Shown: positions 35,070 to 47,236 of the stretch, piece by piece
Layout: every line of letters begins with the position of its first letter
How positions within the stretch are numbered: the stretch's first letter is position 1
Source of the DNA: Microbacteriaceae bacterium 3FA27C10
GTDB lineage: Bacteria > Actinomycetota > Actinomycetes > Actinomycetales > Microbacteriaceae
NCBI GenBank assembly: GCA_005502775.1
Contig: SCNI01000002.1
Span: 124,001 to 188,000 of the forward strand
Reading direction: 5' to 3'
DNA length: 64,000 nucleotides
The notes under the pieces: model-generated
Seen by the model: the letters and a program-made list of their open reading frames with translations, nothing else
Told to the model about the DNA's origin: nothing
Databases searched by the model: none
Translations under genes and position numbers: made by a program

Positions 35070-36287
35070 GTGGCCGAAAGATCTGAAGTCGTTTTCGTCG
35101 ATGGTGTACGCACCCCGTTCGGGCGTGCCGGCGAAAAAGGGATGTTCTGGCAGACCCGCGCGGACGACCTCGTCGTCAAGGCGATGATCGGTCTGCTCGA
35201 GCGCAATCCCGCCGTTCCGAAGGAGGCGATCGACGATGTGGCGATCGCGGCGACGACGCAGCAGGGCGACCAGGGGCTCACCCTGGGGCGCACGGCGGCG
35301 TTGCTCTCCGGGCTGCCGCTCTCGGTGCCCGGCTACGCGATCGACCGGATGTGCGCCGGCGCGATGACGAGCGTCACCACCGTCGCCGGGGCCATCGCCT
35401 TCGGGGCCTACGACCTCGCGATCGCGGGCGGCGTGGAACACATGGGCCGGCATCCGATGGGCTTCGGCGCCGACCCGAACCCGCGATTCCTCGCCGAGAA
35501 GCTCGTGAGCGCCGAGGCGCTCAACATGGGCAACACGGCCGAGCGCATCCACGACCGCTTCCCGCAGCTCACCAAGGAGCGCTCCGACCGCTACGCGCTG
35601 CGCAGCCAGCAGAAGGTGGCCGCGGCCTACGAGGCCGGCAAGATCCAGCCCGACCTCATCCCGGTGGCCACCCGCAACGCGGAGGGCTGGGGGCTCGCGA
35701 CCCGCGACGAGGCGCCCCGCCCCGAGACCACCATGGAGGGTCTCGCCGGGCTCCGCACGCCGTTCCGCCCGCACGGGCGCGTGACGGCCGGCAACTCCTC
35801 GGGCCTGAACGACGGCGCCACGGCCTCGCTCATCGCGAGCGAGGCGATGGCCAAGGAGCTCGGCCTCTCCGTGAAGATGCGCCTGGTGTCGTTCGCCTTC
35901 GCCGGCGTGGAGCCGGAGATCATGGGCATCGGACCGGTCCCCTCCACCGAGAAGGCTCTGCGCAAGGCCGGGCTGTCGATCGACGACATCGGCCTGTTCG
36001 AGCTCAACGAGGCCTTCGCGGTGCAGGTGCTGTCGTTCCTCGACCACTTCGGCATCGACGACGACGACCCGCGCGTCAACGAGTACGGCGGAGCGATCGC
36101 GCTCGGCCACCCGCTCGCCTCCTCGGGCGTGCGCCTGATGATCCAGCTGGCGCGCCAGTTCGAGGAGCACCCGGAGGTGCGCTACGGCGTCACCGCCATG
36201 TGCATCGGCCTGGGCCAGGGCGGCTCGGTCATCTGGGAGAACCCGAACTGGAACGCGAAGGCCTCGAGCAAGAAGGCGACACGATGA
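35070..36287 (+). CDS. fadA: acetyl-CoA acyltransferase (thiolase)
   Basis: The final thiolytic step of beta-oxidation. The 405-residue thiolase has active-site Cys95 in IDRMCAGAMTS, GGVEHMGRHPMG, catalytic His in GGAIALGHPLASSGVR, and the second Cys in AMCIGLGQGGSV. GTG 35070 has an AGGAGG site about 8 bp upstream. It overlaps the FadB-like gene by 4 bp (ATGA), forming the usual two-subunit trifunctional operon. Confidence 0.95.
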   Translation: MAERSEVVFVDGVRTPFGRAGEKGMFWQTRADDLVVKAMIGLLERNPAVPKEAIDDVAIAATTQQGDQGLTLGRTAALLSGLPLSVPGYAIDRMCAGAMTSVTTVAGAIAFGAYDLAIAGGVEHMGRHPMGFGADPNPRFLAEKLVSAEALNMGNTAERIHDRFPQLTKERSDRYALRSQQKVAAAYEAGKIQPDLIPVATRNAEGWGLATRDEAPRPETTMEGLAGLRTPFRPHGRVTAGNSSGLNDGATASLIASEAMAKELGLSVKMRLVSFAFAGVEPEIMGIGPVPSTEKALRKAGLSIDDIGLFELNEAFAVQVLSFLDHFGIDDDDPRVNEYGGAIALGHPLASSGVRLMIQLARQFEEHPEVRYGVTAMCIGLGQGGSVIWENPNWNAKASSKKATR

Positions 36288-38428
36288 CCGACTACTCCAC
36301 CATCGACTTCTCCGAGCTCGAAGTCCTGTCGGAAGGCGAGGTGGTGTCGCACTCCTACGTGCGCGACATCCCTCTGCCGAGCGGCAAGACGCTCGCGCTC
36401 ATCACTCTCGACAATGGGCGCGACCACACCCGGCCGAACACCCTCGGGCCGGCCACGCTGATCGAGTACGGCACGACGCTGGATGCGCTGGCCGGGCGTG
36501 CCGCGGCCGGCGAGATCGACGCCGTGGCCGTCATCGGCAAGCCCTACATCCTCGCGGCAGGCGCCGACCTCTCGAAGGTCGGCGAGGTGCCGAGCCGTGA
36601 GGTGGCGAAGCAGATGGGTCAGCTGGGGCACTTCGTGTTCGGCAAGATGAAGAAGGTCGGCGTCCCCTCCTTCGCCTTCATCAACGGGCTCGCGCTCGGC
36701 GGTGGCGTGGAGATCGCCCTGGCGGCCGACTACCGCACCGTCGACTCCTCGATTCCGGCGCTCGCGCTGCCCGAGGTCTTCCTCGGCATCATTCCCGGCT
36801 GGGGCGGCGCCTACCTGCTGCCGAATCTCATCGGCATCGAGAACGCCCTCAAGGTGATCATCGAGAACCCGCTCAAGAACAACCGCACGCTCAAGGGCCA
36901 GGAGGTCTTCGAGCTCGGCATCGCCGACGCGATCTTCGCCCCGTCGAACTACCTCGAGGACTCGCTGAAGTGGGCCGACGGCGTGCTCGGCGGCTCGATC
37001 AAGGTCAAGCGACCCAACGAGCCGGGCAAGGTCGAGAAGCTCGTCAAGTGGGACGTGGCCATCGGCATCGCCCGCAAGATGCTCGAGTCCCGCATCGGCA
37101 CGGTCGCGAAGTCGCCCTACCGCGCTCTCGACCTGCTGAAGGCCGCGAAGTCGGGCACCGCCGAGGAGGGCTTCGCCCGCGAAGACGAGGCGCTGGCCGA
37201 TCTCATCTCGGGCGACCAGTTCCGCGCGAGCATCTACGCCTTCGACCTCGTGCAGAAGCGGGCCAAGCGGCCGGCCGGCGCACCCGACAAGGCGCTCGCC
37301 AAGCCCGTCACGAAGGTGGGCGTCATCGGCGCCGGCCTCATGGCATCCCAGTTCGCCCTCCTGTTCGTGCGCCGGCTCCAGGTGCCGGTGGTCATCACCG
37401 ACCTCGACCAGTCGCGCGTCGACAAGGGTCTGGAGTACATCCGCGGAGAGATCGCCGGTCTGCTGGCGAAGGGCCGCATCTCGCACGACGAGTCGAACCG
37501 CCTGAACGCGCTCATCTCGGGCACCACCGACAAGTCGGAGTTCAACGACGCCGACTGGGTGATCGAGGCCGTCTTCGAGGAGCTCGGGGTGAAGCAGGAC
37601 GTCTTCGCCGAGATCGAGAAGCACGTCTCCGAGACCGCCGTGCTCGCCACGAACACCTCCTCGCTGTCGGTGGAGCAGATCGGCGCCAAGCTCGCGCATC
37701 CGGAACGCCTCGTGGGATTCCACTTTTTCAACCCGGTGGCCGTGATGCCCCTGGTCGAAGTGGTGAACGCCCCGGCGACGGATGAGGCCACGCTGTCGAC
37801 CGCGATGGTCACGGCGGCGAAGCTCAGGAAGAACGCCGTCATCACCCGCGACACACCCGGCTTCGTGGTGAACCGCATCCTGGCCAAGGTTCTCGGCGAG
37901 GCGATGCACGCCGTCGACACCGGCACCTCCTTCGAGGTGATGAACCGGGCGCTCGCACCCTTCGGCCTGCCGATGACGCCGTTCGAGCTGCTCGAGCTCG
38001 TCGGTCTCAAGGTGGGTGCGCACGTGCTCGACACGCACCACGCAGCCTTCCCCGAGCGCTTCTTCGAGAGTTCGAACCTGCACCGGCTCGCCGAGCACGG
38101 CAAGATCTTCGATCGCGACGCGAAGGGCAAGATCACGGGCTTCGACAAGGAGGCCGTGAAGATCGTCGCGCCGCCGAAGGGCTCGTCGACGCCGATGACC
38201 GAGGAGCAGATCCTCCGCCGCGTCGAAGACGGCCTGGCCGACGAGGTGCACCGGATGCTCGAGGACGACGTGGTGCACGCCGCCGAGGACATCGACCTCT
38301 GCCTCATCCTCGGCGCGGGCTACCCGTTCCAGATGGGCGGCGTCACGCCGTACCTCGACCGCGTCGGCGCGTCCGAGCGCGTGTTCGGCGACACGTTCCA
38401 CCACCCCGTCATCCGCGGCGTCTCCTAG
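36284..38428 (+). CDS. fadB: fused enoyl-CoA hydratase / 3-hydroxyacyl-CoA dehydrogenase (FadB/FadJ type)
   Basis: A 714-residue multifunctional beta-oxidation enzyme. The N-terminal crotonase domain (about 1-300) keeps both catalytic Glu positions (ALGGGVEIALAADYR and LPEVFLGIIPGWGG). The NAD-binding domain starts at about 340 (KVGVIGAGLMASQFALLF). HFFNPVAVMPLVEVV provides the dehydrogenase His-Glu pair. C-terminal HADH domains follow (DTPGFVVNRILAKVLGEAM). ATG 36284 overlaps the thiolase stop by 4 bp. A hairpin with T-run follows the gene. Confidence 0.95.
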   Translation: MTDYSTIDFSELEVLSEGEVVSHSYVRDIPLPSGKTLALITLDNGRDHTRPNTLGPATLIEYGTTLDALAGRAAAGEIDAVAVIGKPYILAAGADLSKVGEVPSREVAKQMGQLGHFVFGKMKKVGVPSFAFINGLALGGGVEIALAADYRTVDSSIPALALPEVFLGIIPGWGGAYLLPNLIGIENALKVIIENPLKNNRTLKGQEVFELGIADAIFAPSNYLEDSLKWADGVLGGSIKVKRPNEPGKVEKLVKWDVAIGIARKMLESRIGTVAKSPYRALDLLKAAKSGTAEEGFAREDEALADLISGDQFRASIYAFDLVQKRAKRPAGAPDKALAKPVTKVGVIGAGLMASQFALLFVRRLQVPVVITDLDQSRVDKGLEYIRGEIAGLLAKGRISHDESNRLNALISGTTDKSEFNDADWVIEAVFEELGVKQDVFAEIEKHVSETAVLATNTSSLSVEQIGAKLAHPERLVGFHFFNPVAVMPLVEVVNAPATDEATLSTAMVTAAKLRKNAVITRDTPGFVVNRILAKVLGEAMHAVDTGTSFEVMNRALAPFGLPMTPFELLELVGLKVGAHVLDTHHAAFPERFFESSNLHRLAEHGKIFDRDAKGKITGFDKEAVKIVAPPKGSSTPMTEEQILRRVEDGLADEVHRMLEDDVVHAAEDIDLCLILGAGYPFQMGGVTPYLDRVGASERVFGDTFHHPVIRGVS

Positions 38429-38441
38429 CCCGTCAGCGGCG

Positions 38442-38488
38442 CGAGCGGCCATCGGCACCAGCGGGTGTCGGTGGCCGCTCGTAGTTTT
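38442..38488 (+). terminator. Rho-independent terminator after the fadA-fadB operon
   Basis: CGAGCGGCCA (38442-38451) pairs perfectly with TGGCCGCTCG (38472-38481); an inner GGCACC/GGGTGTC stem extends it, and TAGTTTT follows. It separates the beta-oxidation operon from the next gene. Confidence 0.75.
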
Positions 38489-38493
38489 GGGGC

Positions 38494-39054
38494 GTGACGG
38501 AAGAACGCGCAGTGAAGACGCAGTACTACGTGGCCTCGAGCCTCGACGGGTTCATCGCCGATCGCGAGAACCGCATCGATTGGCTGATGGAGTTCGGCAT
38601 GGAGGAGTTCTCGGCCGACTATGCGGCTTTCATCGAGAACATCGGCGTGATCGTGATGGGCTCGCGCACCTACGAGTTCCTGCTCGGCGAGGGCCTGGCG
38701 GAGTGGCCGTACGCCGGGCAGATGTGCTGGGTGCTCACGAGCCGCGAGCTGCCTCGAATCGAGGGCGCCGACATCCGGTTCGCCCGCGGAGACATCACCG
38801 ACCTGCATCGCGAGTGGGCGGCTGCCGCGCGGGACCTCGGCAAGGACATCTGGATCGTCGGGGGCGGCGACGTCGCGGCCCAGGTCTACGACGCCGGGCT
38901 GCTCGACGAACTGCTGATCACGATCATGCCGGTCGTGCTCGGCGCGGGCGCTCCCCTGTTGCCGACGGCCGCGAACAGCCCGGTCTTCGAGGTGGTCGAG
39001 ACCCACGCCTTCTCCGGCGGGGCGCTCGGAGCCACCTATCGAACGAGGCGCTGA
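38494..39054 (+). CDS. dihydrofolate reductase / RibD C-terminal-like family protein
   Basis: A 186-residue reductase-fold protein of the RibD_C family: YYVASSLDGFIADRENRIDWL at the N-terminus, IVMGSRTYEFLLG (NADPH-binding region), and IWIVGGGDVAAQVYDAGLLDELLITIMPVVLGAGAPLL near the C-terminus. Such stand-alone proteins are common; their substrate is usually unknown and folate reduction should not be assumed. GTG start at 38494. Its last 19 bases overlap the 3' end of dxs on the other strand. Confidence 0.88.
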   Translation: MTEERAVKTQYYVASSLDGFIADRENRIDWLMEFGMEEFSADYAAFIENIGVIVMGSRTYEFLLGEGLAEWPYAGQMCWVLTSRELPRIEGADIRFARGDITDLHREWAAAARDLGKDIWIVGGGDVAAQVYDAGLLDELLITIMPVVLGAGAPLLPTAANSPVFEVVETHAFSGGALGATYRTRR

Positions 39055-40976
39055 TACGAGGGCTGCTCGGCGTTCACGGGCCGCGCGATGGGGATCTTGT
39101 TGCCCTGTACCTGCGCGATCACGTCTTCGGCGATCTGGGGCGCCGTGAGGCCCACGCGTTCCATGATCTCCTCGCGGCTCGCATGCTCGAGGAATTCGTC
39201 GGGCAAGCCGAGTTCGGTCACCGCCGTGTCGACGCCGGCCTCGCGCAGATCTTGCCGGATACGGGTGCCGATCCCGCCGACGCGCACGCCGTCCTCGATC
39301 GTCACCACGAGGCGGTGGGCGTCGGAGAGCTCGATGACGCTCCACGGCACCGGGACCACCCAGCGCGGGTCGACCACGGTCGAGCCGATGCCCTGTGCAG
39401 CCAGGAGTGACGAGACCTCCAGAGCCAGCTCGGCCATCGTTCCGACGGCGACGATGAGAACGTCCTTCTTCTCGTCTTCGCGCAGCACGTCGACCCCGTC
39501 GCCGGTGCGGCGGAGCGCCGGCAGGTCGGGGCCCACGCTGCCCTTCGGGAAGCGGAGCACCGTCGGAGCATCCGTCACCCGCACGGCCTCGGCGAGTTCC
39601 TCGCGCAAGCGCTCGGCGTCACGCGGGGCGCTGAGGCGGATGCGCGGCACCACCTGCAGGATCGCCAGGTCCCACATGCCGTGATGGCTGGGCCCGTCGG
39701 GCCCGGTGACGCCGGCGCGGTCGAGCACGAAGGTGACGCCGGCCTGGTGGAGCCCGACGTCCATCAGCACCTGATCGAAGGCGCGGTTCACGAAGGTGGC
39801 GTAGAGGGCGACGACCGGGTGGAGGCCGCCGAAGGCGAGACCGGCGGCGGAGGTGACGGCGTGCTGCTCGGCGATGCCGACGTCGAACACGCGGTTAGGG
39901 AACCGCTCGGCGAACTTGTGCAGCCCCGTGGGGCGCAACATCGCCGCAGTGATGCCGACGATCGTGTCGTCGGCCTCGGCCTGACGCACGATCTCGTCGG
40001 CGAAGACGCCGGTCCACGACGGCCGGCCGGAGGGCGCGGTGAGCGACTCACCGGTCTCGGGATCGATCTGCCCGACGGCGTGGAACTGGTCGGCCACGTC
40101 GGTGAGCGCCGGCTCGTAGCCGCGGCCCTTCTCCGTGATCGCGTGCACGATCACCGGAGCCGCGTACTCCTTCGCCTGCCGGAGCGCCTCCTCCATCGCG
40201 TGCAGATCGTGCCCGTCGATCGGCCCGACGTACTTGATGTCGAGGTTCGCGTAGAGCGACACGTTGTTCGTGACCCGGCTGAGGAAGCCGTGCAGTCCGC
40301 CGCGCACCCCGCGGTAGATCGCGCGCCCGGGAGAGCCGAGATGGTCGAAGAGACGGCGGCTGGACTGATGGAGCTGGCGGTAGCCCTGCTTCGTGCGGAC
40401 CGTGTTGAGGTAGCGTGCCATGCCGCCGATGGTGGGGGCATAGGAGCGCCCGTTGTCATTGACGACGATCACGAGGTTGCGGGAGTTGTCGTCGCTGATG
40501 TTGTTGAGCGCCTCCCAGGTCATTCCGCCGGTGAGGGCGCCGTCGCCCACCACGGCGACGACGTGCCGGTCGGTCTGGCCGGTCATCTCGAAGGCACGGG
40601 AGATACCGTCGGCCCAGGAGAGCGAGCTGGAGGCGTGTGAGGACTCCACGACATCGTGCGGGCTCTCGGAACGCTGCGGGTAGCCGGCGAGGCCGCCGCT
40701 CTGGCGCAGGCGCGAGAAGTCCTGCCGGCCGGTGAGCAGCTTGTGCACGTAGGACTGGTGTCCGGTGTCGAACACGATCGCATCGCGCGGCGAGTCGAAG
40801 ACCCGATGGATGGCGATGGTGGTCTCCACCACCCCGAGGTTCGGGCCGAGATGGCCACCGGTCTTGGACACCTCCGCGATCAGGAACGCACGCACTTCGG
40901 CCGCCAGCTGCACCAGCTGTTCGGGCGTCAGGGAGTCGAGATCGCGCGGTGTGTTGATCCCTTCGAGCAGGCTCAT
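39036..40976 (-). CDS. dxs: 1-deoxy-D-xylulose-5-phosphate synthase
   Basis: First enzyme of the MEP isoprenoid pathway (pyruvate plus glyceraldehyde 3-phosphate, thiamine diphosphate-dependent). The 646-residue product shows FDTGHQSYVHKLLTGR, the ThDP-binding VVGDGALTGGMTWEALNN, DGHDLHAMEEAL, and RAGVTGPDGPSHHGMWD. ATG 40976 is preferred over GTG 40985, having a GGGAAGG site 8 nt upstream. It is convergent with, and overlaps, the RibD-C-like gene. Confidence 0.96.
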   Translation of the reverse strand: MSLLEGINTPRDLDSLTPEQLVQLAAEVRAFLIAEVSKTGGHLGPNLGVVETTIAIHRVFDSPRDAIVFDTGHQSYVHKLLTGRQDFSRLRQSGGLAGYPQRSESPHDVVESSHASSSLSWADGISRAFEMTGQTDRHVVAVVGDGALTGGMTWEALNNISDDNSRNLVIVVNDNGRSYAPTIGGMARYLNTVRTKQGYRQLHQSSRRLFDHLGSPGRAIYRGVRGGLHGFLSRVTNNVSLYANLDIKYVGPIDGHDLHAMEEALRQAKEYAAPVIVHAITEKGRGYEPALTDVADQFHAVGQIDPETGESLTAPSGRPSWTGVFADEIVRQAEADDTIVGITAAMLRPTGLHKFAERFPNRVFDVGIAEQHAVTSAAGLAFGGLHPVVALYATFVNRAFDQVLMDVGLHQAGVTFVLDRAGVTGPDGPSHHGMWDLAILQVVPRIRLSAPRDAERLREELAEAVRVTDAPTVLRFPKGSVGPDLPALRRTGDGVDVLREDEKKDVLIVAVGTMAELALEVSSLLAAQGIGSTVVDPRWVVPVPWSVIELSDAHRLVVTIEDGVRVGGIGTRIRQDLREAGVDTAVTELGLPDEFLEHASREEIMERVGLTAPQIAEDVIAQVQGNKIPIARPVNAEQPSYQRLVR

Positions 40977-41030
40977 ACCTTCCACCTTCCCATGACAGCG
41001 TGATCTCGCAGTCTACGCCGCCGCAGACAG

Positions 41031-41070
41031 ACGAACGGTGAGGTGCGCTCGCGCGCCCCTCACCGTTCGT
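41031..41070 (-). terminator. hairpin terminator downstream of acnA
   Basis: ACGAACGGTGAGG (41031-41043) and CCTCACCGTTCGT (41058-41070) are perfectly complementary over 13 bp with a 14-nt GC-rich loop, 20 bp beyond the acnA stop and before the dxs start region. Confidence 0.75.
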
Positions 41071-41090
41071 GAACCGTTATGCGAGCCCGC

Positions 41091-43934
<2,844 letters not shown>

Positions 43935-44043
43935 GTCGACCTCACCTTCGCTGACTCACGCCAATCCTTGTGCGTGAGAGGGGGGAATGGCTAGCAAGGC
44001 GATCCTTACCGGAAGGCTCGTCGTGTGCCGCCAGACCTCATTG

Positions 44044-44067
44044 ATTTATCTTGACGTCAAGATAAAT
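44044..44067. promoter_or_regulatory. perfect 24-bp palindrome upstream of acnA
   Basis: ATTTATCTTGAC (44044-44055) followed at once by its exact reverse complement (44056-44067). It lies 110 bp upstream of the acnA start and 8 bp from the stop of the P-type ATPase gene, so it most likely regulates acnA. Size and symmetry suit a homodimeric MarR- or TetR-type repressor. Streptomyces aconitase is controlled by the MarR-type TamR, but I cannot verify a matching motif. Confidence 0.6.
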
Positions 44068-44074
44068 GTAGCAC

Positions 44075-46459
44075 TCATTCGCGGTCGAAGACGAGCCCGC
44101 GACGGCGCGCCACGCGGTACCAGAGCTCGACGCCGAGAGCGCCCACCGCCCCGATGCCCACCGCCAGCGCGAGCCATTCCGGGTGCACGGGCTGGAGCTC
44201 GAAGAAGCGGCGCGCCACGGGCACGAAGAAGGCGAGCACGAAGGCGGCCGACACTCCCCCGATCAGTGCGAGCCGCCAGCCGCTGAGCGGACGCGCGAGC
44301 ACGCAGAGCACCCAGAGCGAGACGATGAAGAGCGTCACGGTGGCGAGCGTGCGCGCCTCGGCCAACGGCAGGGCGTCGCGATACACCGCGAAGCCGCCGA
44401 CCACCGCCGCGGCCGCGATGAGTCCGGTCGGCACGGAGAAGCTCAGGATGCGCTTCAGCACCCCGGGCACATAACGCCGGCTGTTCGGCGCGAGGGCGAG
44501 GAAGAACGACGGGATGCCGATGGCGAGCGAGGAGACGAGCGTCATCTGCCGGGGCAGGAACGGGAACTTCCACAACAGCACGGCACTCACGAGGCCCAGC
44601 ACGATGCCGTAGACGGTCTTGGCCAGGAAGAGGTTGGACACGCGCTCCACGTTGGCGATGACGCGGCGCGCGTAGGAGAGCACGGTCGGGAGCCGGTCGA
44701 AACGGCTGTCGAGCAGCACGATGCGCGAGACGGCGCGGGTGGCGGGGGTCGCGTTGCCCATCGCGATGCCGAGGTCGGCGTCCTTGATGGCCATCGCGTC
44801 GTTCACGCCGTCGCCGGTCATGGCCACCGTCCGGCCCTGTTCCTGGAGCGTGTGCACCACTCGCCGCTTCTGCTCGGGCGCCACCCGGCCGAAGACACTC
44901 GAGGTCTCGAGGGCGGAGGTGACAGCCCCGTCGTCGGTGAGGGAGCTCGCATCGACGGGCCGTGAGCCGAGCCCGAGCTCGCCGGCGATCGCGCCGACCG
45001 TGACCGGGTTGTCACCCGAGAGCACGACGACGCGCACGTCCTGGTCGTCGAAATAGGCCAGGGTCGACTGCGCATCCGGTCGCACCGTCTCACGGAACAC
45101 CGCGATGGCGGCCGGGCGGAACCCCTCGCCGGGCGCGAGGCTGTCGGCGTAGTCGCTCGCGAGACCGGAGCCGAGGCCGAGCACCAGGGCGCGCCGCCCG
45201 CTCGAGGCGATCTCATTGGCCTGCACGAGCGCATCCGGAGCGGCGGAGAGCAGCCGCTCGGGGGCGCCGAGCAGCCAGGTCGAGCGCCCCTCGGGACTGT
45301 CGACGGTGACCGCACTGAAGGCTCGGCGCGAGCTGAACGGAAGCCGCTCCACCACCACGGCGCCGGTCTCGGCGAAGTGGGTGCGCAGGGCCAGCGCGGT
45401 CTGGTTGGCGGCCACGTCGTGCGCGATCGCGCCCAGCACCGTGTCGAGATCGTCGTCGCGGAAGCCGGAGTCGAGGGTCACGAGCCGTTCGAAGCCGATC
45501 TCCCCGGTGGTGAGCGTTCCGGTCTTGTCGAGGCAGAGCACGTCGACGCGCGCCAGCACCTCCACGGCGGCGAGCTCCTGCACGAGCACCTTCTGCCGCC
45601 CGAGCTGGATGACGGCCACCCCGAAGGCGAGGCTGGTGAGCAGCACGAGCCCCTCGGGGATCATGCCGACCACACTGGCCACCGCGTCGAGCCCGGCCAG
45701 CCGCCAGGCGTCGATGCCGACCGTGTCGAGTCCGCGCAGACCGCCGTAGGTGAAGACGCGGCCGACGAGCACCACGAGGATGACGGGAACCAGGATCCAG
45801 CTGAGGTACACCAGGATGCGCGTGGTCGCCGCGCGGAGTTCGGAGTACACCAGGCTGTGCTTCTTGATCTCCCGCGTGAGCGTGTTCGCGTAGGAGTCCG
45901 CCCCGACGGCCGTGACCTGCGCCTCCGCGGTGCCGGACACCACGAAGGAGCCCGAGAGCAGCGTGTCGCCCGGCCGCTTCGCGATGGGCTCCGACTCGCC
46001 CGTGAGCATGGACTCGTCGACGAGCAGGTCGGCCACGGCGTCGAGCTGCGCATCCGCCGTCACCTGGTCGCCCGGGCGCAGCAGGAGCAGGTCGTCGAGC
46101 ACCACCTGCTCGGGCGGGATGACCACCACGGCTCCCCCACGACGCACCGCGGCTTCGGGGGCGGCGAGCAGCGCGAGGCGCTCGAGGCTCGCTTTGGCCC
46201 GAAGCTCCTGCACGATACCGATGAGGGAGTTGACCACCACGATGCCGAAGAAGAGCGCATCGCCCAGATGACCGAGCAGCAGCACCGCCACGAAGCAGAC
46301 GGTGAGGATGCCGTTGAAGAAGGTGAAGACGTTCTCGCGGAGGATGCTGCCGACCGAGCGTGACGTGGAGTTGTCACTGACGTTGGTGAGGCCGCGCCGC
46401 ACCCGGTCGGCGACCTCGGCCTCGCTGAGCCCGGTGGAGGCGATCCGCGCTTCGGTCAT
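44075..46459 (-). CDS. cation-transporting P-type ATPase, CtpE-like
   Basis: A 794-residue P-type ATPase. It has the actuator motif MLTGESEP (151-158), the PEGL motif (268-271, GMIPEGLVLLTS), the phosphorylated Asp311 in DKTGTLT, MTGDGVNDAMAIKDADLGIAMG in the hinge, and about ten predicted membrane helices. The PEGL motif and absence of heavy-metal CPx or N-terminal metal-binding domains fit the CtpE group; mycobacterial CtpE is involved in calcium uptake. It lies 4 bp after the DUF3159 gene. Ion specificity is inferred from family. Confidence 0.92.
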   Translation of the reverse strand: MTEARIASTGLSEAEVADRVRRGLTNVSDNSTSRSVGSILRENVFTFFNGILTVCFVAVLLLGHLGDALFFGIVVVNSLIGIVQELRAKASLERLALLAAPEAAVRRGGAVVVIPPEQVVLDDLLLLRPGDQVTADAQLDAVADLLVDESMLTGESEPIAKRPGDTLLSGSFVVSGTAEAQVTAVGADSYANTLTREIKKHSLVYSELRAATTRILVYLSWILVPVILVVLVGRVFTYGGLRGLDTVGIDAWRLAGLDAVASVVGMIPEGLVLLTSLAFGVAVIQLGRQKVLVQELAAVEVLARVDVLCLDKTGTLTTGEIGFERLVTLDSGFRDDDLDTVLGAIAHDVAANQTALALRTHFAETGAVVVERLPFSSRRAFSAVTVDSPEGRSTWLLGAPERLLSAAPDALVQANEIASSGRRALVLGLGSGLASDYADSLAPGEGFRPAAIAVFRETVRPDAQSTLAYFDDQDVRVVVLSGDNPVTVGAIAGELGLGSRPVDASSLTDDGAVTSALETSSVFGRVAPEQKRRVVHTLQEQGRTVAMTGDGVNDAMAIKDADLGIAMGNATPATRAVSRIVLLDSRFDRLPTVLSYARRVIANVERVSNLFLAKTVYGIVLGLVSAVLLWKFPFLPRQMTLVSSLAIGIPSFFLALAPNSRRYVPGVLKRILSFSVPTGLIAAAAVVGGFAVYRDALPLAEARTLATVTLFIVSLWVLCVLARPLSGWRLALIGGVSAAFVLAFFVPVARRFFELQPVHPEWLALAVGIGAVGALGVELWYRVARRRGLVFDRE

Positions 46460-46463
46460 CGCT

Positions 46464-47234
46464 CTACGGCGTCTCGGAGGGCTGCTCGGGCTCGGCCGGC
46501 CCAGGGGTGGCCGGCCCAGTGGTGGCCGGCTCAGGGGCGGCCGACTCAGGGGCGGTGCGGTACGCGGCCCGCACGAGCAACCAGGTGACCCAGAGCATCC
46601 CCGCGTAGAGCGGAACGCCCATGATGAGCTTCACCGAGGCCAGTATCTCGGCCTGGCCGGACAGGTAGAGCGGCACCTCGAAGACGAGCCTCGCGGTGAA
46701 CAGCCCCACCCAGCACCAGGTGGCGACGAGCACGACCCGCGCTTTCGCCTTGTCGGTGCGGTAGCCGCTGCCGTCGCCCGTGAGCAGGCCCACGATCACG
46801 CCGATGAGCGGCCGGCGCGCGACGAGGGACACGAGCAGCACCACCAGGCACACGATGTTGATGACGATGCCCACGACGAAGTTGTCCTCCGCGCGGCCCG
46901 TGAAGAGGGCGAGGCCGGCCGACACGCCCACGCCCAGCAGACCCGCGATCGCCGGCATGACCGCGCTGCGGGTCACGATGCGCACGAGCACGAAGACCAC
47001 CGAGACCGCGACGGGCGCCGTCACCGAGAGCACGAGGTTCTTCGTGACCGTGAAGAGCACGAGGAAGGCGAGGCCCGGCAGGATCGACTCGATCAGGCCG
47101 CGCACCCCGCCGATCGCCCTCAGCAGCGACTGCCCGGTCGGGTCTTCGCCGGGCGTGACCTGCCCGAAACCGCTGCGGCGCGCCGCCTCGGCGAACGCCT
47201 CGGAGAAGGTGGGCTGCTTGGGCTCCTCGGACAT
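46464..47234 (-). CDS. DUF3159 membrane protein
   Basis: A 256-residue actinobacterial membrane protein. It has a soluble N-terminus (SEAFAEAARRSGFGQ), a GGVRGLIESILPGLAFLVLF first helix typical of DUF3159, about six membrane segments, RPLIGVIVGLLTGDG, and a Pro/Ala/Thr-rich C-terminal tail with PATTGPATPGPAEPEQP repeats. ATG 47234 is the conserved start; upstream in-frame sequence belongs to DUF3710 in another frame. It lies 2 bp after DUF3710. Confidence 0.88.
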   Translation of the reverse strand: MSEEPKQPTFSEAFAEAARRSGFGQVTPGEDPTGQSLLRAIGGVRGLIESILPGLAFLVLFTVTKNLVLSVTAPVAVSVVFVLVRIVTRSAVMPAIAGLLGVGVSAGLALFTGRAEDNFVVGIVINIVCLVVLLVSLVARRPLIGVIVGLLTGDGSGYRTDKAKARVVLVATWCWVGLFTARLVFEVPLYLSGQAEILASVKLIMGVPLYAGMLWVTWLLVRAAYRTAPESAAPEPATTGPATPGPAEPEQPSETP

Positions 47235-47236
47235 GC

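Noticed and set aside
35351-36283. Upstream in-frame extension of the FadB-like gene inside fadA
   Set aside because: The extension has an Arg/Gly-rich out-of-frame composition; the real start is ATG 36284 overlapping the thiolase stop by 4 bp.
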